Part shown: piece by piece, positions 8,914 to 17,506 of the stretch | Layout: each line of letters starts with the position of its first letter | Numbering within the stretch: the first letter of the stretch is position 1 | Assembly: GCF_900106595.1 (NCBI RefSeq) | Contig: NZ_FNNC01000002.1 | Span: forward strand, 124,001-188,000 | Source: Marinococcus luteus | GTDB lineage: Bacteria > Bacillota > Bacilli > Bacillales > Marinococcaceae | Length of the DNA: 64,000 bases | Direction of reading: 5' to 3' | Made by a program: the position numbers and the translations under genes | The notes under the pieces: model-generated | What the model was told of the DNA's origin: nothing | Database searches by the model: none | What the model saw: the letters and a program-made list of their open reading frames with translations, nothing else

Positions 8914-8944
8914 TGGAAGGAGGGAGCCCATTATAAGAAAGAAC

Positions 8945-10525
8945 ATGAAGATGCAGACAAAAATTATGTTTCTCGTCGTCGGGCTGGTCGCTTTTATTAC
9001 GATAAGCTCCTTCGGGGTGTTTGCTTATTTAGAATATAATGATATCGAAGAAGAGCTTGGAGATAAAGCATTAAGCACAGCCACATACATAGCAAGCTCC
9101 CCGGTCGTTCAGGGGGCGTATGCCTCCGAGGATCCAAGCTCCGTGCTTCAGCCCTATGCTGAACGGGTCCGTAAGCAGGCCGGCGCTGAATTTGTGGTGC
9201 TTGGAGATACTGAGGGCACCCGCTACGCCCACCCGGACGAATGGAAAATCGGCGAATCCATGGTCGGCGGCGATAACGCCCGCGCGCTTGAGCAGGGGCA
9301 GTCCTACGTCTCCACCGCAACCGGAACCCGTGGCCCGTCCCTTCGCGGCAAGGCTCCGGTCCGTGATGAAGACGGGGACATTGTCGGCATCGTTTCCGTC
9401 GGCTTTCTGCTTGAAGATGTGCGTGCAGCCATCTGGGAACGCTTCGGCCTTCTGTTTATGCTCGCACTCGTCCTTCTCGCTCTGGGCGTAATCGGCAGTA
9501 TGGTGGTCTCAAGAAATATACGGAAAGATATGTTCGGCCTCGAGCCTCATGAAATCGGCCAGCTGTACCAGGAAAAAGAAAGTGTACTTACCGCTATCCG
9601 GGAAGGCATTATTGCGATTGATACAGACGGACGGATCACGATGATGAATGAGTCGGCCCGGAACATGCTTGCCATTAACGGGGTGATCGAGGGGCGCAAT
9701 ATTCATCACGTGCTGCCGGACTCGGAAATGCCAAAAGTATTGAAGCACGGACGGCCGGAATACGACCAGGAATTAATGCTCCGCGGTGCTCCTTACATTG
9801 TTAACCGGGAACCGATCACTATCGACGGGCAGCTTGTCGGCGTCGTTTCCTCGTTCCGGGATAAAACGGAGATGATGCAGATGGCCAACACGCTTTCTGA
9901 CATTCAGCGCTATTCGGACAGCCTGCGTTCGCAAAACCATGAATATCTGAATAAACTCTATGCGCTGTCCGGGTATCTTCACCTCCGGAAATACGACGAG
10001 GCAGTGCAGCTTGTCGAAGAAGAAACGTCCCAGCAGCGAAAAACCCACTCCGTGGTCTTTCAGCAGATTCACGACCCGACAGTGCAGGCAATTCTGACCG
10101 GAAAAGCAGCCCGGGCTTCCGAAAAAAAGACAGCTTTTCATATTGACAGCGAAAGCCGGCTTGGGGCTCTTCCGGACCACATTCAGAAGGTTCAGCTTGT
10201 CTCCATTTTAGGTAACCTTATCGATAATGCCATCGACAGCGCGACGGGCTGTCCCTCACCGGAAGTGACTTTTTTTGTCACCGAACTGGAGGATGAAATT
10301 ATGTTTGAAGTGGTCGATAACGGGCCCGGGCTGCCGGAAGGGGTAGACATTACTTCCCAGGGAGCCTCCACAAAATCCGGCGATCAGCCAAGAGGATACG
10401 GGCTTTCGATCGTCGAAAGAACGATTAATGAACTAGAGGGTATGCTTGAATTTGGCAACAATGAAAACCAGGGCGCCTACTTTACGGTTTACCTGCCCAA
10501 AACGTTGCCGCAAGGGGGTAGTTGA
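8945..10525 (+). CDS. CitA/DcuS-type sensor histidine kinase
   Basis: A 526-residue membrane kinase sensing a carboxylate outside the cell. TM1 spans residues 7-29; an extracytoplasmic PAS-like domain follows (with RYAHPDEWKIG and FVSVGFLLEDV-like strands); TM2 is about 164-187; then comes a cytoplasmic PAS domain, a Spo0B-type dimerisation box with the phospho-acceptor His in SQNHEYLNKLYALSGY, and an HATPase domain (LGNLIDNAIDS, DNGPGL, RGYGLSIV). The ribosome site AGGAGG (8919-8924) is 20 bases from the ATG, oddly far; an ATT at 8930 would be well placed. The stop overlaps the response regulator start. Confidence 0.92.
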   Translation: MKMQTKIMFLVVGLVAFITISSFGVFAYLEYNDIEEELGDKALSTATYIASSPVVQGAYASEDPSSVLQPYAERVRKQAGAEFVVLGDTEGTRYAHPDEWKIGESMVGGDNARALEQGQSYVSTATGTRGPSLRGKAPVRDEDGDIVGIVSVGFLLEDVRAAIWERFGLLFMLALVLLALGVIGSMVVSRNIRKDMFGLEPHEIGQLYQEKESVLTAIREGIIAIDTDGRITMMNESARNMLAINGVIEGRNIHHVLPDSEMPKVLKHGRPEYDQELMLRGAPYIVNREPITIDGQLVGVVSSFRDKTEMMQMANTLSDIQRYSDSLRSQNHEYLNKLYALSGYLHLRKYDEAVQLVEEETSQQRKTHSVVFQQIHDPTVQAILTGKAARASEKKTAFHIDSESRLGALPDHIQKVQLVSILGNLIDNAIDSATGCPSPEVTFFVTELEDEIMFEVVDNGPGLPEGVDITSQGASTKSGDQPRGYGLSIVERTINELEGMLEFGNNENQGAYFTVYLPKTLPQGGS

Positions 10526-11205
10526 TGATTCACGTTGGTATTGCCGAAGACGACTTTCGGATTGCAGATATTCACCGACAGCTTATTGAACAAATTGAAG
10601 GATTTTCATGCAGGTTCACCTCTGGCACCGCCGAGGAACTGCTCGAAACGATGGAGCACACGCCGGTTGATGTACTGCTGCTCGATATTTACCTTCCCGA
10701 TCAGCTTGGCACAGACATCCTCGGGCAAATATTGGACCGCCATGATGCGTACATTATTATTATTTCAGCTTCAAATGATCTCGAGCATGTGCAGAAGGCC
10801 TACCGCTCAGGTGTGATCGATTATATTATTAAACCTGCTTCTCCTAAACGGCTCGAGGAATCGCTGAAAAAATTCCAGGCTCTGCAGGCGGCTCGTCCCG
10901 AGGGGGATATAACCCAGGAGGAGATTGATCGTTTCTTCTCCTCTTCTGTCCCTCCCGGCGCAGCAGAAATCAAACCAGAAGCAGATCTGCCTAAAGGCAT
11001 TGATGCATTCACGCTCGAGCAGGTTAAAGATCAAATCCAGCAGGCCGAGCACGGAGTAACCGCCGATGAAATGGCTTTTTTTCTCGGTGCCTCCCGCACC
11101 ACCGCGCACCGCTACTTTAAATATTTGTTATCCACAAGCGAAATCGAGGTCCGTCCCATCTATGGAATTGTCGGCCGGCCTGAACGCAGATATTTTAAAA
11201 AATAA
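10525..11205 (+). CDS. CitB/DcuR-type response regulator
   Basis: A 226-residue regulator. The receiver domain (1-120) has the acidic pocket EDD, phospho-acceptor Asp in VLLLDIYLPD and Lys in YIIKPASP; the C-terminal part is a helix-turn-helix of the CitT/DcuR class (TADEMAFFLGASRTTAHRYFKYL) ending in GRPERRYF. Its ATG overlaps the kinase stop (TGATG) with AAGGGGG upstream, so the two are translationally coupled. It very likely activates the tctCBA genes 165 bases downstream. Confidence 0.92.
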   Translation: MIHVGIAEDDFRIADIHRQLIEQIEGFSCRFTSGTAEELLETMEHTPVDVLLLDIYLPDQLGTDILGQILDRHDAYIIIISASNDLEHVQKAYRSGVIDYIIKPASPKRLEESLKKFQALQAARPEGDITQEEIDRFFSSSVPPGAAEIKPEADLPKGIDAFTLEQVKDQIQQAEHGVTADEMAFFLGASRTTAHRYFKYLLSTSEIEVRPIYGIVGRPERRYFKK

Positions 11206-11212
11206 ACCTTTC

Positions 11213-11247
11213 ACCGGCTGCAGCCATCACATGCAGCCGGTTTATTT
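11213..11247 (+). terminator. Terminator after the response regulator
   Basis: Ten-base-pair stem ACCGGCTGCA / TGCAGCCGGT (11213-11222 with 11232-11241) followed by a T-rich TTATTTAT. It separates the two-component operon from the transporter operon, so tctCBA needs its own promoter. Confidence 0.7.
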
Positions 11248-11302
11248 ATGTTCGTGACATTTATGAAATAAATACAATAAACGAAAGATATACATTTTAA
11301 AT

Positions 11303-11316
11303 TGTAAACGGTTACA
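11303..11316 (+). promoter_or_regulatory. Perfect cre box (CcpA) upstream of tctC
   Basis: TGTAAACGGTTACA matches the cre consensus TGWAANCGNTNWCA at all 14 positions. It lies 55-68 bases before the tctC start in an AT-rich leader. By knowledge of Bacillus CcpA sites, this indicates repression of the tricarboxylate transporter during growth on preferred sugars. A weaker related sequence (11 of 14) lies at 11329-11342. Confidence 0.75.
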
Positions 11317-11370
11317 TATAAACGTTTTTTGGTTACGCTTACATCAATATAAAAAAGGGGGCTACATATT

Positions 11371-12408
11371 ATGAAACATTCGAAATATTGGATCGGTGCC
11401 GGAGTACTTTCGCTTAGCGTTTTAAGCGCCTGTGGAAGCGGAGGCGGGGACAGTTCATCAGGCGGCGATGGAGGTGGCGGCGAAGAAGAAAACTACGAGC
11501 CGGATTCCTCACTTGAAATTGTGGCGCCGGCCGGTGCTGGCGGCGGCTGGGACACGGTGGCCCGTTCAGCCGCTGAAGGTCTTGAAGAAGAAGGCATTGT
11601 CGATCAGGGTATCGGTGTCGTTAACCGGGAAGGCGGCGGCGGAGCCAATGGCTGGTCCTACATTCATAACCAGGAAGGCAACCCGGAGTATTCTTTTGTG
11701 GCTTCACCTCCCCTTCTGCTCGTGCCGCTGAACGGTCAGTCGGAATACAGCTATGAAGATTTTACTCCTCTCTCGAATATGATTGCTGACTACGGTGCGT
11801 TCGCCGTTACAGAGGATTCGGAATGGGATGATTTGAACGACCTGTTTGACGATATGAAGGAAAATCCGGATGATATCACCGTTGTTGGCGAATCGTCCCC
11901 GGGCAGTATGGACCATATGCAGTTTGCCAAAATTGCGGCGGGTGCCGGTGTTGATCCTTCGAGCATCAAGTACGTTTCCGCTCAGGACGGGAGCGCACTG
12001 ACGAACCTCTTAAACGGCCAGGCCGACGTGTATTCGACCGGTATTACAGAGACAGTCGAGCAGGTGAGAGCCGGCGATGTTAAAGTACTCGGTATTACAG
12101 CCGAAGAACGGCTCGAGGGTGACACAGTCAGCGAATTTCCAACCGCCACAGAACAGGGCATCGAAGAAACGTTCGTCAACTGGCGCGGATTTTTGGGACC
12201 GCCAAACATGAGTGATGCTGAAATTGCTTATTACGAAGAAACGTTCAAAGAACTCAGTGAGTCTGACTACTGGCAGGAAACCCGTCAGTCCTACGCCTGG
12301 GAAGAAAACTACATGGACAGCGAAGAATTTGAAGAGTTTTTAGCTGAAGAAGAAGAATCCATGCAGGACCTGCTTGATGAGGTAGGCATTGACAGAGGCG
12401 GGGAGTAA
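11371..12408 (+). CDS. tctC: Tripartite tricarboxylate transporter substrate-binding lipoprotein TctC
   Basis: A 345-residue extracytoplasmic binding protein of the Bug/TctC family that delivers a carboxylate to the TctAB membrane unit. A lipoprotein signal peptide ends in LSAC (Cys about residue 21), followed by a Gly/Ser/Asp-rich tether of about 25 residues. The mature part has the family segments IVAPAGAGGGWDTVARS, YIHNQEGNPEYSF and NWRGFLGPPNM. The C-terminal 40 residues are very rich in Glu, as in halophile proteins. First gene of the operon, behind the cre box. Citrate is the classic ligand, but other carboxylates are possible. Confidence 0.93.
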   Translation: MKHSKYWIGAGVLSLSVLSACGSGGGDSSSGGDGGGGEEENYEPDSSLEIVAPAGAGGGWDTVARSAAEGLEEEGIVDQGIGVVNREGGGGANGWSYIHNQEGNPEYSFVASPPLLLVPLNGQSEYSYEDFTPLSNMIADYGAFAVTEDSEWDDLNDLFDDMKENPDDITVVGESSPGSMDHMQFAKIAAGAGVDPSSIKYVSAQDGSALTNLLNGQADVYSTGITETVEQVRAGDVKVLGITAEERLEGDTVSEFPTATEQGIEETFVNWRGFLGPPNMSDAEIAYYEETFKELSESDYWQETRQSYAWEENYMDSEEFEEFLAEEEESMQDLLDEVGIDRGGE

Positions 12409-12419
12409 CAGCGTCCGAA

Positions 12420-12450
12420 AGAGCTCTGAACGTTCTGCGTCCAGAGCTCT
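12420..12450 (+). terminator. Intercistronic stem-loop between tctC and tctB
   Basis: Nine-base-pair stem AGAGCTCTG / CAGAGCTCT with a 13-base loop, just after the tctC stop and without a T-run. It is better read as an attenuator or an mRNA 3'-end stabiliser that raises binding-protein levels over the membrane subunits than as a full terminator. Confidence 0.5.
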
Positions 12451-12484
12451 CTTATATTAAAAGCAGTCGAAAGAGGTGATACGT

Positions 12485-12943
12485 ATGTTTCGTTCCGCAA
12501 ATAAAATCGTCAGTATGATTCTCATCGTCATTGCTATTTTCTATTTATACCTGGCTTTTCAGATTCCCGCTTTTGCTACAGGCGTGTTTACTGCTTCCAC
12601 CATGCCAAAAGCAGCCGGCTTTTTATTGATTTTACTCAGCATCTTTTTGTTTTTTATTAAAGAAGGCGAAAGCGAAGAAGATCAGGAAAAACGAAGGGAA
12701 GCTGGTCAGCACGTTTTTTACTTAGGCGGCGTGGCCGTAATGATCCTCCTATACATTACTCTGTTAGAGCCTGTTGGTTTCATTTTAGCCTCCACTGTAT
12801 TTATTTTTCTGTGCAGCCTGTTTATGGGTTACCGGAGACATATCGTCAACGCTGTGACCTCGGTTGTTTTTCCGTTATCTCTTTATTTAGTTTTTACTCA
12901 GTTATTAAATATAAGTCTGCCTCCGGGCATTCTGCCGCTGTAG
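12485..12943 (+). CDS. tctB: Tripartite tricarboxylate transporter small membrane subunit TctB
   Basis: A 152-residue TctB-family protein with four predicted membrane spans (about residues 8-26, 42-58, 82-98, 104-120 and a C-terminal hydrophobic end), expected topology for the small subunit. The Pro-rich loop ASTMPKAAGFLL is typical. The ATG at 12485 follows the ribosome site GAGGTGAT; a GTG inside that site is not the start. It works with TctA as the permease unit for TctC. Confidence 0.87.
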   Translation: MFRSANKIVSMILIVIAIFYLYLAFQIPAFATGVFTASTMPKAAGFLLILLSIFLFFIKEGESEEDQEKRREAGQHVFYLGGVAVMILLYITLLEPVGFILASTVFIFLCSLFMGYRRHIVNAVTSVVFPLSLYLVFTQLLNISLPPGILPL

Positions 12944-12959
12944 AAAGGAGGTTAACCTC

Positions 12960-14444
12960 ATGGGAACATTTGATGGAATATTAAGCGGGCTCAGCGTCGC
13001 TTTTAGTGTACAGGGCATGCTGTTTGTGCTGATCGGCGTTTTCGCCGGAACATTTATCGGAATGATGCCCGGGCTCGGGCCGATCAGTGCGATCGCTATC
13101 ATGATCCCGCTGACATACAACATGGAGCCGACTGTGGCTCTCGTACTTATGGCCGGCGTTTACTACGGAGCCGTTTTCGGAGGCTCCACCTCCTCGATTC
13201 TTTTGAACGCTCCGGGGATTTCCGGCACAGTGGCGACCGCTTTTGACGGCTACCCCATGGCCCAGAACGGCCAGGCAGGAAAAGCACTTGCGATTGCTGC
13301 CATATCATCCTTTGCCGGCGGTACGGTGAGTGTCGTTCTGCTGATGCTTTTCGCTCCGCTTCTGGCAAGCGTCGCCATTGTGTTTGGCCCGCCCGAATAC
13401 TTTGCCCTGATGCTGCTCGGGTTAACCGCGATAGCCAGTCTGTCCGACGGCTCGACGATTAAAGCACTTATTTCGGCCGTGCTCGGCCTTATGTTTGTCA
13501 CCATCGGCATGGACAGCCAGACGGGAACGACGCGGTTCACGTTCAATAATTCGAACCTGCTCGAAGGCATTGATTTTCTCGTAATCGCTCTCGGCCTATT
13601 CGCCATTGCTGAAATCTGCAATCTGATTGTAAACCGGAAAAAGACAATTAAAAACCAGGGCAATATTGGAAGTCTCAAACTGTCCAAACAGGACTTCAAA
13701 GAAATGAGCGGGCCAATGAGCCGCCAGTCCTTCCTCGGATTTATTCTCGGCGTGCTCCCCGGGGCCGGTGCTACCATCGCTTCGTTTATCGGCTACATTA
13801 CGGAAAAGAAGATCGCCAAGCGTCCGGAGGAATTCGGAAAAGGCGCGGTAAAAGGTATCGCCGCTCCAGAAACCGCCAATAACGCCGCCACGAGCGGTGC
13901 CTTTGTACCCTTGCTCAGCCTCGGTATACCCGGATCCGGTACGACGGCCGTGCTGCTCGGTGCCCTGCTAGTGCTGAACGTGCCGCCGGGACCGCTGCTA
14001 ATTGAAGAGCAGCCTGACCTGTTCTGGGGCGTTATCATCAGTATGTATATCGGCAACGTGTTTTTGTTAATCCTGAACCTGCCGCTTATTCCCTACATTG
14101 CCAAAGTGCTGTTGATTCCGCGCCCGATGCTGATTTCGCTTGTGATTATGTTCAGTATGATCGGGGTGTACTCGATCAGTTTCAGCACGTTTGATCTTTA
14201 TTTACTGCTTGCTTTTGGCGTGATCGGCTATTTAATGAAGCTGTACAATTTCCCGGCAGCTCCGCTGATCCTGGCATTTATCCTCGGCGGAATGATGGAG
14301 GAGTCCTTCCGTCAGGCCATGACCATTGCCAATGACGATTTGACGGTCTTTTTCACCCGGCCGATTGCCCTCAGCATGTTGATTGTCGCTCTTCTTTCCT
14401 TCCTCGTCCCAATCATTCGCCAGAAAAAAACAACTTCTGTATAA
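12960..14444 (+). CDS. tctA: Tripartite tricarboxylate transporter large membrane subunit TctA
   Basis: A 494-residue integral membrane protein with about 11-12 spans. Both family repeats are visible: GTFIGMMPGLGPISAIAIMIPLT near residue 27-50, with the SSILLNAPG loop, and the second copy GFILGVLPGAGATIASFI (about 260-278) with SLGIPGSGTTAVLLGAL. The start follows AAAGGAGGT. It forms the sodium- or proton-coupled carboxylate channel of the TctCBA system and ends the operon at a strong hairpin. Confidence 0.93.
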   Translation: MGTFDGILSGLSVAFSVQGMLFVLIGVFAGTFIGMMPGLGPISAIAIMIPLTYNMEPTVALVLMAGVYYGAVFGGSTSSILLNAPGISGTVATAFDGYPMAQNGQAGKALAIAAISSFAGGTVSVVLLMLFAPLLASVAIVFGPPEYFALMLLGLTAIASLSDGSTIKALISAVLGLMFVTIGMDSQTGTTRFTFNNSNLLEGIDFLVIALGLFAIAEICNLIVNRKKTIKNQGNIGSLKLSKQDFKEMSGPMSRQSFLGFILGVLPGAGATIASFIGYITEKKIAKRPEEFGKGAVKGIAAPETANNAATSGAFVPLLSLGIPGSGTTAVLLGALLVLNVPPGPLLIEEQPDLFWGVIISMYIGNVFLLILNLPLIPYIAKVLLIPRPMLISLVIMFSMIGVYSISFSTFDLYLLLAFGVIGYLMKLYNFPAAPLILAFILGGMMEESFRQAMTIANDDLTVFFTRPIALSMLIVALLSFLVPIIRQKKTTSV

Positions 14445-14446
14445 AA

Positions 14447-14472
14447 AAACCCGGGCTCCCCGGGTTTCTTTG
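14447..14472. terminator. Bidirectional terminator between tctA and the M20 hydrolase
   Basis: AAACCCGGG-CTC-CCCGGGTTT, a nine-base-pair stem with a 3-nt loop. It is flanked by TTTCTTT on the plus strand and by seven T on the minus strand, so it serves both convergent genes. Confidence 0.85.
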
Positions 14473-14474
14473 CG

Positions 14475-15755
14475 TCAGCTGTTGATTTTATCCGCTGCGT
14501 GCTTCATTTGATAATCCTTCATATTTCCGGCAATCTGCCTCACTGTTTCATAGTAAAGCTTCGTACCTTCGATAATATCTTCATCTGTACTGTACTCGAG
14601 CGGATTGTGGCTGATGCCGTCTTTGCAGCGCACAAAAATCATGCCGTAGTCACACACCTTTGATATCGGCATCGCATCATGAAACGGACCGCTCATCAGC
14701 TTCGGCGCTTCCATCTTTAAATGTGCGGCCTGCTCTGCCATGATACTCTGGATCCACTCTGCGCAGTATCTCGGGTCACTGTTCGTATCCTCCTGGATAT
14801 CAATCTCCAGGCCGTGCCTGGCGGCAATAGATTCAAGCTCCACACGTAATTCGCTCTCGCACTCATTTCGCCGCTCGAGGTCAATATCACGAAGATCGAT
14901 TGTAAATTTTACTTCTTCGGGAATGATGTTTCTGGAGTTGGGAAACACTTTTATATTTCCGACCGTGCCGATCGTCGGGGCCGGCTGCCGCTTTTCCACA
15001 ATGGCATTCAGCGCCACCGTCGCTTCGCTGGCACCAAGAAGAGCGTCCCGCCGGAGGTGCATTGGCACAGATCCCGCATGTCCCGCGAATCCCTTATAGG
15101 TGACCGTGAGCCAGAGCGGGCCCGAGATCCCGGTCACAATACCTGCCGCAGCTCCTTTATCTTCAAGCACCGGTCCCTGTTCAATATGCATTTCCAGAAA
15201 CGCGAAAAGCTGCTCAGGATCATAGGCAGCCAGGTGCACCTGTTCCGGATCGAGCCCCATTTCTTCAAGAGCCTCCCGCCTTGTGATGCCGTCTTCATCT
15301 TCTCGTTCGAGCTCGCCTTCTTCAAGTTCACCGATCAACCCGCGGGAGCCGAAGATGCCTTTATTAAACCGGGAGCCTTCTTCATCGCTGAAGGCGATCA
15401 CTTCAATGGGACCTTCAAATGTATGACCTTCTTCAACCAGTGCCTGAACCGACTCCAGGGCGCCGAGCACCCCTATGGCTCCGTCAAAGCGGCCGCCATA
15501 GGGCTGACTGTCTATATGCGATCCGAGCATAAAGATTGGCAGGGAAGCATCCAGTCCTTCCAGCCGCCCGATCAGATTTCCCACTTCATCAATCCTCGTC
15601 GCGAGTCCCGCCTCTTTCATCCAGGACTCTACTAGAGCCATTCCCTCCTGATCCTTTTTCGAATGGGCCAGCCTCCGCACGCCCGTTTCCCCAATTCGTC
15701 CAATTTCTGCAAGTTCATGCACGTGTGTCGTGAGCCTCGCTGTATTAATACCCAT
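14475..15755 (-). CDS. M20-family N-carbamoyl amino acid / ureido hydrolase (AmaB/AllC/HyuC-like)
   Basis: A 426-residue metal-dependent amidohydrolase. Metal ligands sit in MLGSHIDSQPYGGRFDGAIG (His and Asp) and SDEEGSRF (Glu-Glu), with HIEQGPVLE in the lid-domain boundary and SGPFHDAMPIS at the C-terminal metal site. The family removes the carbamoyl group from N-carbamoyl amino acids, allantoate or N-carbamoyl-beta-alanine. It is divergent from a beta-alanine-type aminotransferase in a pyrimidine catabolism island, so an N-carbamoyl-beta-alanine or related ureido substrate is likely. GGAAGGGGATG precedes the ATG. Confidence 0.9.
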   Translation of the reverse strand: MGINTARLTTHVHELAEIGRIGETGVRRLAHSKKDQEGMALVESWMKEAGLATRIDEVGNLIGRLEGLDASLPIFMLGSHIDSQPYGGRFDGAIGVLGALESVQALVEEGHTFEGPIEVIAFSDEEGSRFNKGIFGSRGLIGELEEGELEREDEDGITRREALEEMGLDPEQVHLAAYDPEQLFAFLEMHIEQGPVLEDKGAAAGIVTGISGPLWLTVTYKGFAGHAGSVPMHLRRDALLGASEATVALNAIVEKRQPAPTIGTVGNIKVFPNSRNIIPEEVKFTIDLRDIDLERRNECESELRVELESIAARHGLEIDIQEDTNSDPRYCAEWIQSIMAEQAAHLKMEAPKLMSGPFHDAMPISKVCDYGMIFVRCKDGISHNPLEYSTDEDIIEGTKLYYETVRQIAGNMKDYQMKHAADKINS

Positions 15756-15928
15756 TGATTCATCCCCTTCCAGGCTTCATGTTTTTATTTTATCGGTTTT
15801 CTTTTAAAAGGACGCACAACAAAATGTTAAATTATTCTGACTTCTTTTACACAATCTGTATCATGCTTCTTTCCGGCTTTCGGGCTACCATATTATTATG
15901 CAGGCATATGAAAGGGGCGTTTTGCAAC

Positions 15929-17302
15929 ATGAATCATACCGATAAACAGACCGTTTCCGGAGAAAAAGACATGCTTCTGAATCAGGACCGTGCTTTTTTA
16001 TGGCACCATATGGCCCCTCACAATGATCACCCGGCTATTTTTACCGAAAGCGACAATGTGTACCTTACAGACATCGACGGCAACTCCTACATTGATGGAA
16101 TGGCCGGTCTCTGGTGTGTAAACGTTGGCCACGGGAGAACCTCCATTGCGGAAGCGGCGGCAAAGCAGCTCAATACGATGCCTTTTACGCCCATGACCAA
16201 CAGCCATAAGCCTGCCATTCAGCTGGCGGCAAAATTAAATGACTGGCTTGACGGCCACTACCGCATCTTTTTTTCCAATTCCGGCTCCGATGCCAACGAA
16301 GTCGCCTTTAAAATTGCCAGACAGTATTTCACTCAGACCGGCAAACCGAAAAAATATAAATTCATTTCCCGCTACCGGGCCTATCACGGAAATTCGATGG
16401 GAGCCCTTGGCGCGACTGGCCAGGCCGACCGGAAAGCAAGCTACGAGCCGGTCGCCGAAGGCTTCCGTCACGCGGCTCCGCCTTACTGCTACCGTTGTCC
16501 GTTTGGCAAAGAGCCCGACAGCTGCTCGCTCGAATGCGCTTCTTCCATTGAACAGACTATCGTCTGGGAAGGCGCGGACACAGTCGCCGGAGTGATTGTG
16601 GAGCCGGTAATTACCGGCGGCGGAGTCATCACGCCTCCCGAGTCTTACCTGCAGAAGGTACAGGAAATCTGCCAAAAGCATGACGTGCTTTTAATTGTGG
16701 ATGAAGTCATCTGCGGGTTCGGGCGGTCGGGCGAAGCCTTCGGCCATAAAAATTTCGGCGTGCAGCCTGATATCGTCACCATGGCGAAGGGCATCACGAG
16801 CGCCTACGCTCCGTTATCTGCTACAGCCGTGTCCAATGATTTATATGAATCGTTTAAATCCGGCGGTCCCCAAAGTCATTTCCGGCACGTGAATACCTTT
16901 GGCGGCAACCCGATGTCGTGTGCCGTCGCACTCGAAAACATCGATATTCTCGAACGTGAAGACCTTGTGGCACAAGCCAAAAGCACCGGCAGCTACCTGC
17001 GGGCGCAGCTCGAATCTTTTTACCAATTCCCGTCCGTTGGTGACATCCGCACGTTCGGCCTGATGGCCGGCATCGAGCTTGTTACCGATAAAACAACGAA
17101 AGAGCCGGCACCGCCGGAATTCATGCAGCAGGTGCTCGGCTACTGTAAACAGCACGGGGTCATGATTGGCAAAAACAGTGATACCGTGCCGGAGCATAAC
17201 AACGTGTTAACCATCTCTCCTCCGTTTATTATTTCCCATGAACAGATCGATACAATTGTAGAAACGCTGCGCGAAGCAATTACTCGCGCCTCCCCCGCCT
17301 GA
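15929..17302 (+). CDS. Class III PLP aminotransferase (beta-alanine:pyruvate type)
   Basis: A 457-residue omega-aminotransferase. The PLP lysine is in TMAKGITSAYAP, the phosphate-binding segment is SNSGSDANEVAFK, and VDEVICGFGRSG carries the PLP-contacting Asp. The cysteine-rich PYCYRCPFGKEPDSC loop is usual in this branch. It probably transaminates beta-alanine (or 3-aminoisobutyrate) from pyrimidine breakdown to the semialdehyde. The start at 15929 is chosen over upstream in-frame ATGs because GAAAGGGG precedes it; the upstream frame crosses the shared promoter region. A terminator follows, so it is a separate unit from the genes at 17507 onward. Confidence 0.9.
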   Translation: MNHTDKQTVSGEKDMLLNQDRAFLWHHMAPHNDHPAIFTESDNVYLTDIDGNSYIDGMAGLWCVNVGHGRTSIAEAAAKQLNTMPFTPMTNSHKPAIQLAAKLNDWLDGHYRIFFSNSGSDANEVAFKIARQYFTQTGKPKKYKFISRYRAYHGNSMGALGATGQADRKASYEPVAEGFRHAAPPYCYRCPFGKEPDSCSLECASSIEQTIVWEGADTVAGVIVEPVITGGGVITPPESYLQKVQEICQKHDVLLIVDEVICGFGRSGEAFGHKNFGVQPDIVTMAKGITSAYAPLSATAVSNDLYESFKSGGPQSHFRHVNTFGGNPMSCAVALENIDILEREDLVAQAKSTGSYLRAQLESFYQFPSVGDIRTFGLMAGIELVTDKTTKEPAPPEFMQQVLGYCKQHGVMIGKNSDTVPEHNNVLTISPPFIISHEQIDTIVETLREAITRASPA

Positions 17303-17327
17303 CCGCTTCCGGGCGGTCTTTTTATTT
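17301..17327 (+). terminator. Terminator after the aminotransferase
   Basis: GACCGC-TTCCGG-GCGGTC stem (17301-17318) followed by TTTTTATTTT. Confidence 0.85.
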
Positions 17328-17506
17328 TACGCCTAACGCCGTTTAACTAATTTGTATGTAAGATTTTATGACCGCCCCGTCCCCTGCCGGATAAAGGTTA
17401 TTTACATTTTGTCCAATCAGACTTTCCATTAACCGACGGAATGTCACATGCTTTTTTCAGAAAATTCTATACTATTGAAAAAACAAACCGAAAGGGGATT
17501 GATTGT

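Noticed and set aside
15755-15928. N-terminal extension of the aminotransferase from an upstream ATG
   Set aside because: The extension crosses the divergent promoter region, is rich in Cys/Phe/Tyr unlike a leader domain, and the ATG at 15929 has the ribosome site.
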